A stretch of DNA of 64,000 nucleotides from the NCBI GenBank assembly GCA_047967505.1, contig CM106541.1; one strand, 5' to 3'. Under the pieces are notes generated by a model. It saw nothing but the letters and a program-made list of their open reading frames with translations, was not told the origin of the DNA and made no database searches. Origin of the DNA: Dipteris shenzhenensis (taxonomy: Eukaryota; Polypodiophyta; Polypodiopsida; Gleicheniales). The position numbers were made by a program, and so were the translations under genes. Each line of letters opens with the position of its first letter. The first letter of the stretch is position 1. Below are positions 12,063-23,304 of the stretch, piece by piece.

Positions 12063-14350
12063 GATTAAATAGGTTTCAAGCGAGCAAGAACCTCATCCAG
12101 CATCTTATTCCTCTCAATATCATTGGAACAATTGATGTGATCATAAGCAAATTAAACATATTCCAACAATGAAGGCATGCCTGAAACTCACAATTAACTT
12201 CTCTTTCATCCCATACTATCAATTTGAGTCGTTGTGGAGAGGTAGAGACACAACAATACATAAAATTTGCGATAAAAAAAGCAAACACTACTCAGATTGA
12301 ACATCCACACAGCAAGATAATGATAGATCACAATGTAGAATATATGACTGAAAATATGTAAACATGATCATGTGCTACATATACATATAATGTCTTTTAT
12401 GCTTGCAGAAGATCATCCATACATTCGATCCAAAAACATGGAAACAGAACTAACTATGTCAAAAGAAAAAAAACACATTTTCATCATAAGGATTAATTTT
12501 GCTTAGTGAAAATACCTATGTAATCTGGACAATACCATGCTGTAAAAAACTTAGGGAGCCAAAAAAGGATTTTAGCCCTCCATATTTCTATTATGACCAA
12601 TGTCTGAATGATAGTTCTATCGGAACTAGAAATGAATGCATCTAACCACTATGTTGAGTGCTCATCCAGTATCCTGTAGACTATTATGTTAAACTCAATA
12701 CGTGACCACAAACTCAAGCATAAGAGGAGCATGATTCAAGTGAAATAATCGGCAAAGACACTCGGTAACTAGTATCCTACTGCATCTAACAGAAAATATG
12801 CACCAGGCGTTAACAAGCTTTTATTTCCACCCGTATAAGCAAACTCGTATCTTGTAGTATGAAAAACTTTAAGGAAAACATTGCACTTAATGCATCAGTT
12901 AAGCCAGTGACTACTCATCATGCACAATCAAACAATCATCAAGGAAAGTCTAGTCAAGCAAGTTGAAGCAAAAAACCAAATATCTATTCGGATCTATGCT
13001 GTGGTGTATCCGCCAACCATGAGTAGCAAAAGAACCTATGAAAAAAGCAAAATAGGGATTATGCCACTCTACCATTATCACTTCCATGCTACAAATAAGG
13101 GAATACAAAGTCATTTTAGGGAACTTTTAGGGTTCATTCCCAACCACTAAAAAGAGAGCCAATGCTATCTATTTGTATTCATAAAATCTTTATGAACATT
13201 ATCATGTTCAATATAAGGATAGGAGCTAGCTCAATGGGTAATCTTAAACAAATATAAATACTATTCAAATTTTAACCTTATGCAAAAGCTTTTTTTTTTA
13301 ACACAAAGTAAAACTTGATTATACGTATAGATGGGAATCAGGTCACCATTGTAAGTATGTATTTAGTAATTAAGTTGAAAATATTCCCTTAGAAAAATAG
13401 CTCAATCAACATAGTACCCATATTATATATCCAAAATTTACAAGATCTCATTCATACCATTAGATTGTTTTCATCACTTGTCATCAGTACTAACCTCAAT
13501 TGGCATTATGTATTTGGGTCAAAATAGTTTTTAGTATAGGATATAATGGAGCAATACATTTATGTAATATCTAGTGATCATAGTTTCTAATATAGGATAA
13601 AATGGAGCATAGAGTAATGTTGTCATTCAAAAATGATAATATACCTTCCTTGACCATATACAAGTATCATGCATTCATAAAAAAAGTTAGTCATAAACTG
13701 CAATATAATGTGCCCATAATGCATGTACATTAAATCTTCACATGTTAGAATGTGAGAAAGGGAATAATTTAACTATGAAATCAGGGATCAATGTAGGAAA
13801 TGGTCTTCTATGCACACATATATGCTAAGGGTCCATCTAATACAATATTGGAAATTGATGTGAGTATAAGTGTATGCATCCATCGGTGATGTATATGAGT
13901 GTATGCATCCATTTGTGATGTATATTGTTGTACTAATCCATGGTGCTTTACAGCTTGAGTTGTTTGTAGCATAATTAATCACAACAATTTTGTATTTTTT
14001 TAAAGAAAAATGCCATAAACAATTCATGCTGCAAAACACACACAAAAAAATGGCATTTGTAGCATTAATCCAAGCATTTCCTACAAGCAATCTCCATCCC
14101 TCCCTTTCCTGCTTACTCTTTCGGCCACCTCCACCCTCTTGTTGCCCTTCAAGACTGCCTCTTGCCTCCTCGCCTCCTTGCTTCCTCACCTCCTCACCTC
14201 CTTGCTTCTTTGCCTTCTCACCTCCTTGCATCATGCTTGTTGCTGGCAATTCCAAGGCTATCCCTCCCCTCATTGGCCAGCTCCTCTACTCCTCACGTCA
14301 TCCTTCTCCTCATTTTGGTGTCTCCAATGAATAGCTTGGGGGTCTTGTTT
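12063..14350. other. AT-rich interior of the 11.3-kb element, no gene recognised
   Basis: Nothing recognisable is encoded. A 161-codon minus-strand frame at 13788-14273 and plus-strand frames at 13990-14386 overlap over a pyrimidine-rich tract (14090-14330) with repeated CCTCCTTGCTTC phrases. They are best explained by composition. Confidence 0.5.
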
Positions 14351-14429
14351 TTGGAGGGGGGAAGCATAAGAATGGCAACACCTTAATGCGCTGTCATTTT
14401 TCGTGCTTTTGCCACCCAAAAACAAGACC

Positions 14430-14546
14430 TGCAAAGCCCTTGCTTAAGCTTGAATGAGCGTTTTGATTTTGGGCGTGTTAAGCCATTTTTTACCATTATA
14501 CCCCCAAAATCAAGAGGCTCATTCAAGCTTAAGCAAGGGCTTTGCA
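14430..14546 (+). repeat. Perfect 30-bp inverted repeat (stem-loop)
   Basis: Arms at 14430-14459 and 14517-14546 are exact reverse complements: one begins TGCAAAGCCC and the other ends GGGCTTTGCA. The spacer is 57 bp. Just inside the arms GATTTTGGG and CCCAAAATC pair imperfectly, extending the stem. The surrounding sequence shares phrases (TGCGCTG, GATTTTGGG) with the palindromic satellite that follows, so it is probably a diverged relative of that unit. Confidence 0.9.
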
Positions 14547-15359
14547 AGCATTGCAAGTCCAGTAAATGAAATCAATCAGATTAGGAATTGGCAAACTCAA
14601 TTTGGGAATGGTCAGAAATACTTTGTCTTTGAATAATGCCTTGGATCATGGGATGGGGTCCCATGAACCTGCTGCCTATGACGACGAACTGCCCTCGATT
14701 AAAGGTGATGTGTGTAGTAGTAAAAGGATAGCCCTCATGGAATCTCTAAGGGGTCTTGATTTTGGCCATGATTTGCACATTCTAGCACTTGAGCCATATA
14801 TCAATTTCCAACACTTGAGGCATATAGTGGCTTTGCCCACGCAACATTTCCAGCTGCAATCCAAGCATCAAGCAATCTCATATTCTGTATCCAGAGACAT
14901 CATGAGGGGTAGAGCCTCTTTTTGGTAGTCTCACTAGCAATATGTATTGAAAAAAAATGTATTCAATTATTATATTCTTCCTTGCTATATGAATGCTCTT
15001 AATGCATCCAAATTGTAGAACTACTTCAATACTACTTCTTAGTTATATTGTATAATAACCTCCATATGTATGCTCGTGAGACAACAAAAAAGAGACCTGG
15101 CAACCCAAAAATGATAGTGCATTGATGTGCTGCCATTTTTGGGCTACTAGGCCTCTTTTTTAATGTTTCCTGAACATAAGAACAAGCACTTATGTTCCTT
15201 ACCTTTCTTTCCAATGGGGGTCTTGATTTTGGGGGTGTATGCCAAAAATTGATAAACAACATTATTTGATGCATATAGTTTTATTAAATCGATAAAATAA
15301 GCATGAAAACATCTAAATTGGCTCTTGCCATTTGATTTGATGTATGACATGACCCCATT

Positions 15360-15600
15360 TGGATTTGTAATTCCAAAGATATGGGGTCTTACTTTTAGGG
15401 CTTGAATGCCTAAAATAGGCAGCGCGTCAATGCGCTGCCTATTTCATACATTTAGGCCTCAAAAATAGGACTCCATGTAGGACCAAATGAGGTCCTACTT
15501 TTGAGGCCTAAATGCATGAAATAGGAAGCACATTGACAAGCTACCTATTTTAAGAATTCAGGTCCTAAAAGTAGGACCCCGTATCTTTGGACTTACAAAT
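15360..15600. repeat. Palindrome P1 of the satellite (diverged)
   Basis: Inverted repeat centred near 15475. Inner half-sites carry changes compared with later units (for example GGAAGCACATTGACAAGC in the right inner palindrome). This is the most diverged unit. Confidence 0.8.
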
Positions 15601-15737
15601 CCCAATGGGATCATGTCCTATATCAAATCGAATGGCAAGAGCCAATTTAGATGGTTTTCATGCCTGATTTCTCCATCAATCAAAACTGTATGCATAAATA
15701 TATACATCAAGATATGCATCAATATATCAATCAATAT

Positions 15738-15897
15738 ATACATATGTATGTATGTATATATATATATATATATAGATACATACATACATACATACATACA
15801 TGTGTGTGTGTATACACACACACACACATATATATACACATATAGATATATATGTATGTATATACATACATATATACATACTTACATACATACAGCA
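15738..15897. repeat. Compound TATG/TA/TACA/TG/CA microsatellite
   Basis: Alternating short tracts of ATGT, TA, ACAT, TG and CA repeats, located at the microsatellite position of a palindromic satellite unit. Confidence 0.95.
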
Positions 15898-16029
15898 AAA
15901 TGGGGGTCTTGATTTTGGGGGGGGTATGCCAAAAATTGATAAACAACATTATTTGATAAATATAGTTTTAGTTGATGGAGAAAATGGACATGAAAACCAT
16001 CTAAATTGGATCTTGCCATTCAATTTGAT

Positions 16030-16300
16030 ATATGACATGACCCCATTCGGATATGCAAGTCCAAAGATACGGGGTGCTACTTTTAGGGTCTGACTGCCTA
16101 AAATAGGCAACGCGTTAACGTGCTGCCTATTTCATGCATTTAGGCCTCAAAAGTAGGACCCCATTGGCAACACAATGGGGTCCTACTTTTGAGGCCTAAA
16201 TGCATGAAATAGGCAGCGCGTTAATGCGCTGTCTATTTCAAGCATTCAGGCCTTAAAAGTAGGACCCCGTATCTTTGGACTTACAAATCCAAATGGGGTC
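16030..16300. repeat. Palindrome P2 of the satellite
   Basis: Inverted repeat centred near 16166 on CCCCATTGGCAACACAATGG, with both inner GCGCGTTAA-type palindromes present. Confidence 0.88.
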
Positions 16301-16419
16301 ATGTCATATATCAAATCAAATGGCAAGAGCCAATTTAGATGATTTTCATGTCCATTTTCTCCATATATCAAAATTGTATGCATCAATATATACATCAATA
16401 TATACAAATATGCATCAAC

Positions 16420-16430
16420 ATATACACACA

Positions 16431-16502
<72 letters not shown>

Positions 16503-16545
16503 TGTATGTACATGCATATATATACATACATACATACATACAAAC
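16420..16545. repeat. (ACAT)n(AT)n(GTAT)n microsatellite
   Basis: Tetranucleotide tracts in both orientations around a TA core form a self-complementary stretch at the same unit position as the other satellite microsatellites. Confidence 0.95.
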
Positions 16546-16789
16546 ATCAAAAGTAAGACCCCATTGGTTTCCCATGTCATGCATTTTGTTGTCTCTTGGG
16601 CATAACAACAAGCACTTGTGTTCTTTACCTTTCTTTGCAATGGGGGTCTTGATTTTGGGGGGGTATGCCAAAAATTGATCAACAACATTATTTGATGAAT
16701 ATAGTTTTAGTTGATGGAGAAAATTGACATGAAAACTATCTAAATTGGATCTTGCCGTTTGATTTGATATATGACATGACCCCATTTGG

Positions 16790-16900
16790 ATATGCAAGTC
16801 CAAAGATACGGGGTCCTACTTTTAGGGCCTGAATGCCTAAAATAGGCAGCGCGTCAAAGACTTACAAACCAAATGGGATCATGTCATATATCAAATCGAA
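16790..16900. repeat. Palindrome P3 of the satellite, core deleted
   Basis: The left arm runs to GGCAGCGCGTC at about 16857 and then jumps directly to AAAGACTTACAAACC of the right arm. The second half of the left inner palindrome, the central palindrome and the right inner palindrome are missing. This explains why this unit is only 557 bp long. Confidence 0.85.
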
Positions 16901-16985
16901 TGACAAGAACTAATTTAGATGGTTTTCATGTCCATTTTCTCCATATATCAAAATTGTATGCATCAATATATACATATATGCATCA

Positions 16986-16989
<4 letters not shown>

Positions 16990-17043
<54 letters not shown>
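16990..17043 (+). repeat. (CA)27 microsatellite
   Basis: A pure CA run occupies the microsatellite slot of the P3 unit, in contrast with the TACA type in other units. Confidence 0.95.
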
Positions 17044-17047
<4 letters not shown>

Positions 17048-17330
17048 ATATAGATATATATGTATGTATATACATACATATATACATACTTACATACATA
17101 CAGCAAAATAAGGACCCCGTTGGTTACCTATTTCATGCATTTTGTTGTCTCATGAGCATAAGAACAAGCACTTGTGTTCCTTACCTTTCTTTGCAATGGG
17201 GGTCTTGATTTTGGGGGGGGTATGCCAAAATTTGATAAACAAAATTATTTGATGAATATAGTTTTAGTATGGAGAAAATGGACATGATAACCATCTAAAT
17301 TGGATCTTGCCATTCGATTTGATATATGAC

Positions 17331-17600
17331 ATGACCCCATTCGGATATGCAAGTCCAAAGATACGGGGTGCTACTTTTAGGGCATGAATGCCTAAAATAG
17401 GCAGTGCGTTAACGCGCTGCCTATTTCATGCATTTAGGCCTCAAAAGTAGGACCCCATTGGCAACACCAATGGGGTCCTACTTTTGAGGCCTAAATGCAT
17501 GAAATAGGCAGCGCGTTAACGCACTGCCTATTTTAGGCATTCATGCCCTAAAAGTAGGACCCCGTATCTTTGGACTTACAAATCCAAATGGGGTCATGTC
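17331..17600. repeat. Palindrome P4 of the satellite
   Basis: Near-perfect inverted repeat centred near 17466 (CCCCATTGGCAACACCAATG), with both inner palindromes intact. Confidence 0.9.
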
Positions 17601-18019
17601 ATATATCAAATCAAACGACAAGAGCCAATTTAGATGATTTTCATGTCCATTTTCTCCATATATCAAAATTGTATGCATCAACATATACATCAATATATAC
17701 ATATATGCATCAACATATACATACATACATATATATTGTATGTATGTATGTATATACATGCATATATATACATACATACATACATACAAACATCAAAAGT
17801 AAGACCCCATTGGTTTCCCATGTCATGCATTTTGTTGTCTCATGAGCATAAGAACAAGCACTTGTGTTCTTTACCTTTCTTTGCAATGAGGGTCTTGATT
17901 TTGGGGGGGTATGCCAAAAATTGATCAACAACATTATTTGATGAATATAGTTTTAGTTGATGGAGAAAATGGACATGAAAACCATCTAAATTGGATCTTG
18001 CCGTTCGATTTGATGTATG

Positions 18020-18280
18020 ACATGACCCCATTTGGATATGCAAGTCCAAAGATACGGGGTGCTACTTTTAGGGTCTGAATGCCTAAAATAGGCAGCGCGT
18101 TAATGCGCTGCTTATTTCATGCATTTAGGCCTCAAAAGTAGGGCCCCATTGTGTTGCCAATGGGGTCCTACTTTTGAGGCCTAAATGCATGAAATAGGCA
18201 GCGCGTCAACGCGCTGCCTATTTTAGGCATTCATGCCCTAAAAGTAGGACCCCGTATCTTTGGACTTACAAATCCAAATG
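18020..18280. repeat. Palindrome P5 of the satellite
   Basis: Inverted repeat centred near 18148; the spacer at the centre reads GTGTTGC. Confidence 0.9.
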
Positions 18281-18679
18281 GGGTCATGTCATATATCAAA
18301 TCAAACGACAAGAGCCAATTTAGATGATTTTCATGTCCATTTTCTCCATATATCAAAATTGTATGCATCAACATATACATACATACATATATATTGTATG
18401 TATGTATGTATGTACATGCATATATATACATACATACATACATACAAACATCAAAAGTAAGACCCCATTGGTTTCCCATTTCATGCATTTTGTTGTCTCA
18501 TGAGCATAAGAACAAGCACTTATGTTCTTTACCTTTCTTTGCAATGGGGGTCTTGATTTTGGGGGGGTATGCCAAAAATTGATCAACAACATTATTTGAT
18601 GAATATAGTTTTAGTTGATGGAGAAAATGGACATGAAAACCATCTAAAGTGGATCTTGCCGTTCGATTTGATATATGAC

Positions 18680-18945
18680 ATGACCCCATTTGGATATGCA
18701 AGTCCAAAGATACGGGGTACTACTTTTAGGGCCTAAATGCCTAAAATAGGCAGCGCGTTAACGCGCTGTCTATTTCATGCATTTAGGCCTCAAAACTAGG
18801 ACCCCATTGTGTTGCCAATGGGGTCCTACTTTTGAGGCCTAAATGCATGAAATAGGTAGCGCGTTAACGTGCTACCTATTTTAGGCATTCAGGCCCTAAA
18901 AGTAGGACCCCGTATCTTTGGACTTACAAATCCAAATAGGATCAT
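18680..18945. repeat. Palindrome P6 of the satellite
   Basis: Inverted repeat centred near 18810 with the same GTGTTGC centre as P5, suggesting that P5 and P6 are the most recently duplicated units. Confidence 0.9.
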
Positions 18946-19092
18946 GTCATATATCAAATCAAATGACAAGAACCAATTTAGATGGTTTTCATGTCCATTT
19001 TCTCCATATATCAAAATTGTATGCATCAATATATACATCAATATATACATATATTCATCAACATATACATATACATATATATATATATACAT

Positions 19093-19123
<31 letters not shown>

Positions 19124-19337
19124 TACATACATACATACATACATTTATACATACATACAAACATCAAAAGTAAGACCCCATTGGTTGCCTATGTCATGCA
19201 TTTTGTTGTCTCATGAGCATAAGAACAAGCACTTGTGTTCCTTACCTTTCTTTGCAATGGGGGTCTTGATTTTGGTGGGGTATGCCAAAAATTGATCAAC
19301 AACATTATTTAATGCATATAGTTTTAGTAGTTTTAGT

Positions 19338-19440
19338 ACACATACATACATACATACATACATATGTGTGTGTGTGTGTGTACATACATACATGGATGCA
19401 TGCATGCATGCATACATACATACATACATACATACATATT
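19338..19440. repeat. TACA/TG/GCAT compound microsatellite
   Basis: ACAT, TG and ATGC tracts near the end of the satellite, interrupting the last partial unit. Confidence 0.92.
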
Positions 19441-19570
19441 GATGCATATAGTTTTACTAGATGGGGAAAATAGGCCCTACTCTGATTTTTGTGGAGAGAC
19501 ACAACTAGACAAATAGAGCAAGTCCAAGGGGTCGCTGGGGACACCCCCGGCAAATGGAGATGCCTGGTAT

Positions 19571-20055
19571 GCAATTTTAGCACCAATTTTGGGATGTAAG
19601 CTGCATAGTCATGTCCAAAAAAAGTTGTCAATTCTTGCATTAAATGTAGGGTGGTGAATATATCCTATTCTGTCATGGGGCTGGAGAAGACGGAGGCAAA
19701 AAATTGAACCTCCAAAAAGACTTCTTTTACGAGTCTATGGGGACCGCGGCTCTTACTAGTGTTGAGAGTGGACAAGACAGCTACCGTTGGTGTGATATGG
19801 GAATCTCCCAATCTGCAATTTTAGCACCAATTTTGGGATGTAAACTACATAGTCACGTCCAAAAAAGTTGTGTCAATTCTTGCATTAAATGTAGGGTGAT
19901 GAATATATCCTATTTCATCAGGGGGCCTGCAGAAGACGGAGGGAAAAAATTGAACCTCCAAAAAGACTTCTTTTGCCGGTCTATGGGGCCTAGCTCTTAC
20001 TAGCATTGAGAGTGGACAAGATAGCTACCGCTGGTGTGATATGGGAATCTCCAAG
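19571..20055 (+). repeat. 244-bp direct tandem duplication
   Basis: The phrase GCAATTTTAGCACCAATTTT begins at 19571 and again at 19815. The copies stay collinear through AACCTCCAAAAAGACTTCTT and TGAGAGTGGACAAGA to the phrase GATATGGGAATCTCC, with scattered substitutions and small indels (about 90% identity by eye). No gene is recognised. Confidence 0.88.
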
Positions 20056-22060
20056 TCTCAAGTTTTGGGGTACATGAAATTAGATCATGCTAACGGTAAC
20101 TCTAAGAGGTTCCAAAGGCAAGCAACATTCTTCATCATAGCTAACTCAAATGCAAGGCAGTGAAAATGCCAGGAGAGTTGCTAGGTAGCATTGATTTTGG
20201 GAAGGGATATGATGATACTTTGTTGTGTTATGTAGGATATTAATTTCCATTAAATTTGGGACATGTTAGATATAACTTCATAAAATCCTAAGTCATGAAA
20301 TTAATACATTACAAGTTCAAGCATAAATAATAGTTGTGAAGTTAATGCATTAAATATTCAAGCCTAAAGAAGAATTAATCAAGACCTAATGCACCGTACC
20401 AGAGACTTTGGCCTTACCCTCATTCCATAGACTTGCCAATGTAAGGCCAAAATTTTCATTCTTAAGAATATGTGGAAAGACCTTACATTTGGCCCACTTT
20501 TGGCGAAAAAATTTCATTCTAAAGAATAGGTGGAGTGAAATTGTGTTTGATAAATACAAATCAATGCTCAAGTTTGGACATTATTAAATAAAGGTATCCT
20601 TTTGAAGATATTGGAACACATGAGAGAAATAATATTGAAGATACATGAATTTTTAGACATACTATTAAAGACAAATGAACATATAATGGATGAAATCCTA
20701 TTGATGATACATGAATTTTCAATAGAACTGTTATTCAAAAGATTTGATGGATTGAATGTAGCTTTAATACATTATCCCTTTTACAAGGGTGTTTGAGTTT
20801 AAGGCTTGAAACATAAGAATGAATTTGTGTTGAAGCCTAGTGGTTTGTTAAGGATATGTGAAACTTGAAGTAAAAGTACTTACAATGGAAGGGATTATAT
20901 CAAGATCCTATTAAGGACATGTAAACATATAGTAGAATAATTCTACATAAAATCAGTGGATCAAACTTAATGGCTCAAAAGCAAAAAGGGATGATGGTGC
21001 AACCTAGGGGCCACTCTACAGCACTATGGCAGCAATCTTTGTAGTTACTATCAAAGGTAGTGTAACTTTTTTGTTAAGGAAAGAGACGCGAACCACTCCA
21101 CATGACCTAGATCTGTATGACCTAGGTTGCACCGACTTGTTTCTTTCATGGATAAAAAGTGACCCTTAGGTGATGCTATAGCACTCCCTTTTTTGGTCCA
21201 TTATTATAGCACAATTGAGACCTTTTGACCTAATACTAGCTACCCATCAAATATTTGTTGTAGATGTTAGGAGGAATTACCAAACTACTAGTGGTAGTTT
21301 TATCACCACCATTAGTAATTTTATTTGAGTGTTCCTTAATGGTAGTTCTCCTACTACTACATACAATATTACCAATAGTAGTCCTAATCCCAATGATAGT
21401 ACACATAATATTATTACGACCGTCCAACTTTAATCATCATTATATCTATGAATGCATATATATAGGTCTATCTATATCTATACCTATGTATTCATCATCC
21501 AATACGTTTGCATTTATTTTTGGTGCTTTGCTTACTTTGAAACTAAAGATAATGTGATTTCATTATTGTTTGCATTCTTGTCAAACATGAGGAGCTGGAA
21601 TGCATAAGAGTTGGGAGGCACATTATAATTTCTATGCAGATTTGAGCCATTGAATAGCCTATTGATTCTGATTGTTTTCTTTCTTATTAAATCCTTAATT
21701 TGGTTATTTCACACCGAACATCGCCATATCAATTCTTTTTTTTTTTTTCTAGCAATGTCCTATCGTAGCATAGTCTAGGGTTGATCAAACAAGATAAATG
21801 GGTGCTCACATTTAATATATTTTTGAGAGTCAGAGGATAGTGGCTGTAGACTACAAAATCATCACTTTGAATAAATTTGGCAAGATTCTTCTGATAGAAG
21901 GAATAATTTCTATTGCACTAAAGATGAAAGAAAATTATCAAAAGGCTGATACAAGGCTAAAAATCACACTGGTGCTACTAGGCTTAATAGTCATAGGCTA
22001 GTAGTAGTACTAGTGTATTTACTAAGTAGTGTGCATGCCTCTCCTCATTAAAATTCATAG
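20056..22060. other. AT-rich interior of the 11.3-kb element, no gene recognised
   Basis: No frame resembles a known protein. Weak internal repetition around 20610-20720 (GAAGATA..ATGAATTTT phrases) gives a 64-codon frame that I do not accept as a gene. Confidence 0.5.
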
Positions 22061-22065
22061 TCTTC

Positions 22066-22240
22066 AAAAATATATAATACATAAGTCAAAATATTCTAAT
22101 TAGTTTTATCATCCTAATGTTGAAACTGACTTAAATTCATAGTCTTCAAAAAGGTATAATACATAAGTCAAAATATTCCAATTAGTTTTATTGTCCTCAT
22201 GTCGAAACTGACTTTCTCTTCCTTCGTCTCCTATGAGCTT
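22066..22240 (+). repeat. Direct duplication of about 80 bp
   Basis: The phrase AATTCATAGTCTTCAAAAA followed by TATAATACATAAGTCAAAAT occurs twice, each time running on to GAAACTGACTT. Confidence 0.85.
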
Positions 22241-22261
22241 CAAACCTTTAATCCATTAATC

Positions 22262-22650
22262 TCTCAAATAGTAAGAATGGTCTTGTATTAAGAGACGATG
22301 ATATCTAAAGTGATCTACAAATACTAAGAATGGTCTTATATTAAGAGGTGATGATATCTCAAGTGTTATACAAACCGTAAGAATGGTTTTGTATTAAAAG
22401 GTGATGATATCTCAAGTGTTCTACAAATAGTAAGAATGGTTCAAGTGTTCTACAAAAGTATTAGGTACCTCTTAGTGGCTGAAGGGAAGGAGTGATGATA
22501 TCTCGTGTTCTACAAATAGTAAGAATGGTCTTGTATTAAGAGGTGATGATATCTCAAGTGTTCTACAAATAGTAATAATGGTTTTGTATTAGGAGGTGAT
22601 GATATCTCAAGTGTTCTATAAAACTATTAGATACCTCTTAGTGGTTGAAG
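22262..22650 (+). repeat. Minisatellite of about 55 bp, six units
   Basis: Units contain TAGTAAGAATGGTCTTGTAT, then AAGAGGTGATGATATCTCAA and GTGTTCTACAAA. Starts are near 22269, 22325, 22379, 22432, 22519 and 22575. A second phrase, CCTCTTAGTGG(C/T)TGAAGGGA, interrupts the array twice (near 22465 and 22630), so it is a higher-order repeat. Confidence 0.85.
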
Positions 22651-23240
22651 GGAAGGGGTTGGAAGTATGGGCAAAATCTCTAGGAACTACAGGATGGTTG
22701 CAAGAACAATTTTGAATGTCATAAATGACACTTGGGTTTTTCAACATACGGGTGAACTATTTTTCAACATACGGGTGAACTATTTTTAAACATTTTCTTT
22801 CATGGTTGATAACACTCTTAATAAGAAGAACCACTTTGAATGTCATAAGTGTTGATGCAATCCCATGCTATGAAGTCCACAGACAGTTTTTTTTCCCCAC
22901 ATATGGGTGAAGTGATGTTTACGTTACTAAGTTCAACATATCAAGCAATGCATTTGTTTTGATTATTGAAGGAGTTTGATAATAAGACCCATTTCAAATG
23001 CAAAATAATTGTTGTATCAATAATGGAATCCGCTTTGGAGTGGAAATTCGGTTTCTTTCAAACCACATACTATTGTTGCATAATGTGAGTATGGCTCCAA
23101 TTGGAAGTTAAGGTAGACTATAATTCGCAATATTGGTATAGTTACACATAGTAACATAAGTTTTATTTTCGACAATCTTCCCAAATAGTGGTTTCCACAA
23201 AGCTATGTTGAATACCTCGATAAGGAAATTGTGGAAAAGC

Positions 23241-23295
23241 TCGCTCGCTTTTTTGGGCCTGCTCGCTTTTCCTCGCTCGCTCTATTGACTGCCTC
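23241..23295 (-). repeat. Right terminal inverted repeat of the 11.3-kb element
   Basis: Ends GACTGCCTC; on the reverse strand it starts GAGGCAGTC and carries GCGAGC motifs in register with the left end. Confidence 0.85.
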
Positions 23296-23304
23296 CTTCA
23301 ACTC
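23296..23304 (+). repeat. 9-bp target-site duplication, right copy
   Basis: CTTCAACTC, identical to 11999-12007. Confidence 0.93.

Larger units (their letters stand above)
15090..19480. repeat. Tandem satellite of about 0.7-kb units built from nested palindromes
   Basis: Seven anchors GGGTCTTGATTTT(G) occur at about 15216, 15901, 16641, 17198, 17888, 18546 and 19259. Spacings are 685, 740, 557, 690, 658 and 713 bp. A full unit contains, in order: the anchor, a spacer, one arm ending in CCAAAGATACGGGGTCCTAC, an inner palindrome with half-site AATAGGCAGCGCGTT, a central palindrome around CCCCATTG/CAATGGGG, the second inner palindrome, the reverse arm, the inverted spacer, and then a (TACA)/(TATG) or (CA) microsatellite and a conserved 90-bp tail. 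Frames on both strands with recurring MDLQIQMGSCHISN peptides are by-products of the inverted arms. The array lies entirely inside the 11.3-kb element. Confidence 0.92.
12008..23295. mobile_element. 11.3-kb Mutator-like non-autonomous DNA transposon with GCGAGC-rich TIRs
   Basis: The insertion is bounded by a perfect 9-bp target duplication and by terminal inverted repeats of about 55 bp. Both ends read GAGG, then 11 less conserved bases, then GCGAGCG, then (A/G)GAAAAGCGAGCAG, then CCCAAA and AAGCGAGC. About 80% of positions agree by eye. A 9-bp duplication is the hallmark of the Mutator superfamily. No transposase-like reading frame was found in the 11,288 bp, so it would depend on a MULE elsewhere. 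Inside are a palindromic satellite (about 15090-19480), a 244-bp tandem pair (19571-20055), a short minisatellite (22262-22650) and long AT-rich filler. The superfamily assignment is inferred from duplication length and TIR form only. Confidence 0.8.

Noticed and set aside
13788-14386. 161-codon minus-strand frame and overlapping plus-strand frames
   Set aside because: Both strands open over the same CCTCCTTGC-rich tract; low complexity rather than coding.
15613-19470. Many 60-185-codon frames with recurring MDLQIQMGSCHISN peptides and Tyr/Ile/His/Cys repeats
   Set aside because: They recur on both strands because the satellite is palindromic and because TACA/TATG repeats have no stops in several frames.
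22262-22650. CRISPR-like spaced repeats
   Set aside because: Units are degenerate, without unique spacers of constant length, in a plant nuclear context.
12008-23295. LTR retrotransposon or Helitron as the identity of the 11.3-kb insertion
   Set aside because: Termini are inverted, not direct, repeats; a 9-bp duplication is present, while LTR elements give 4-6 bp and Helitrons none.
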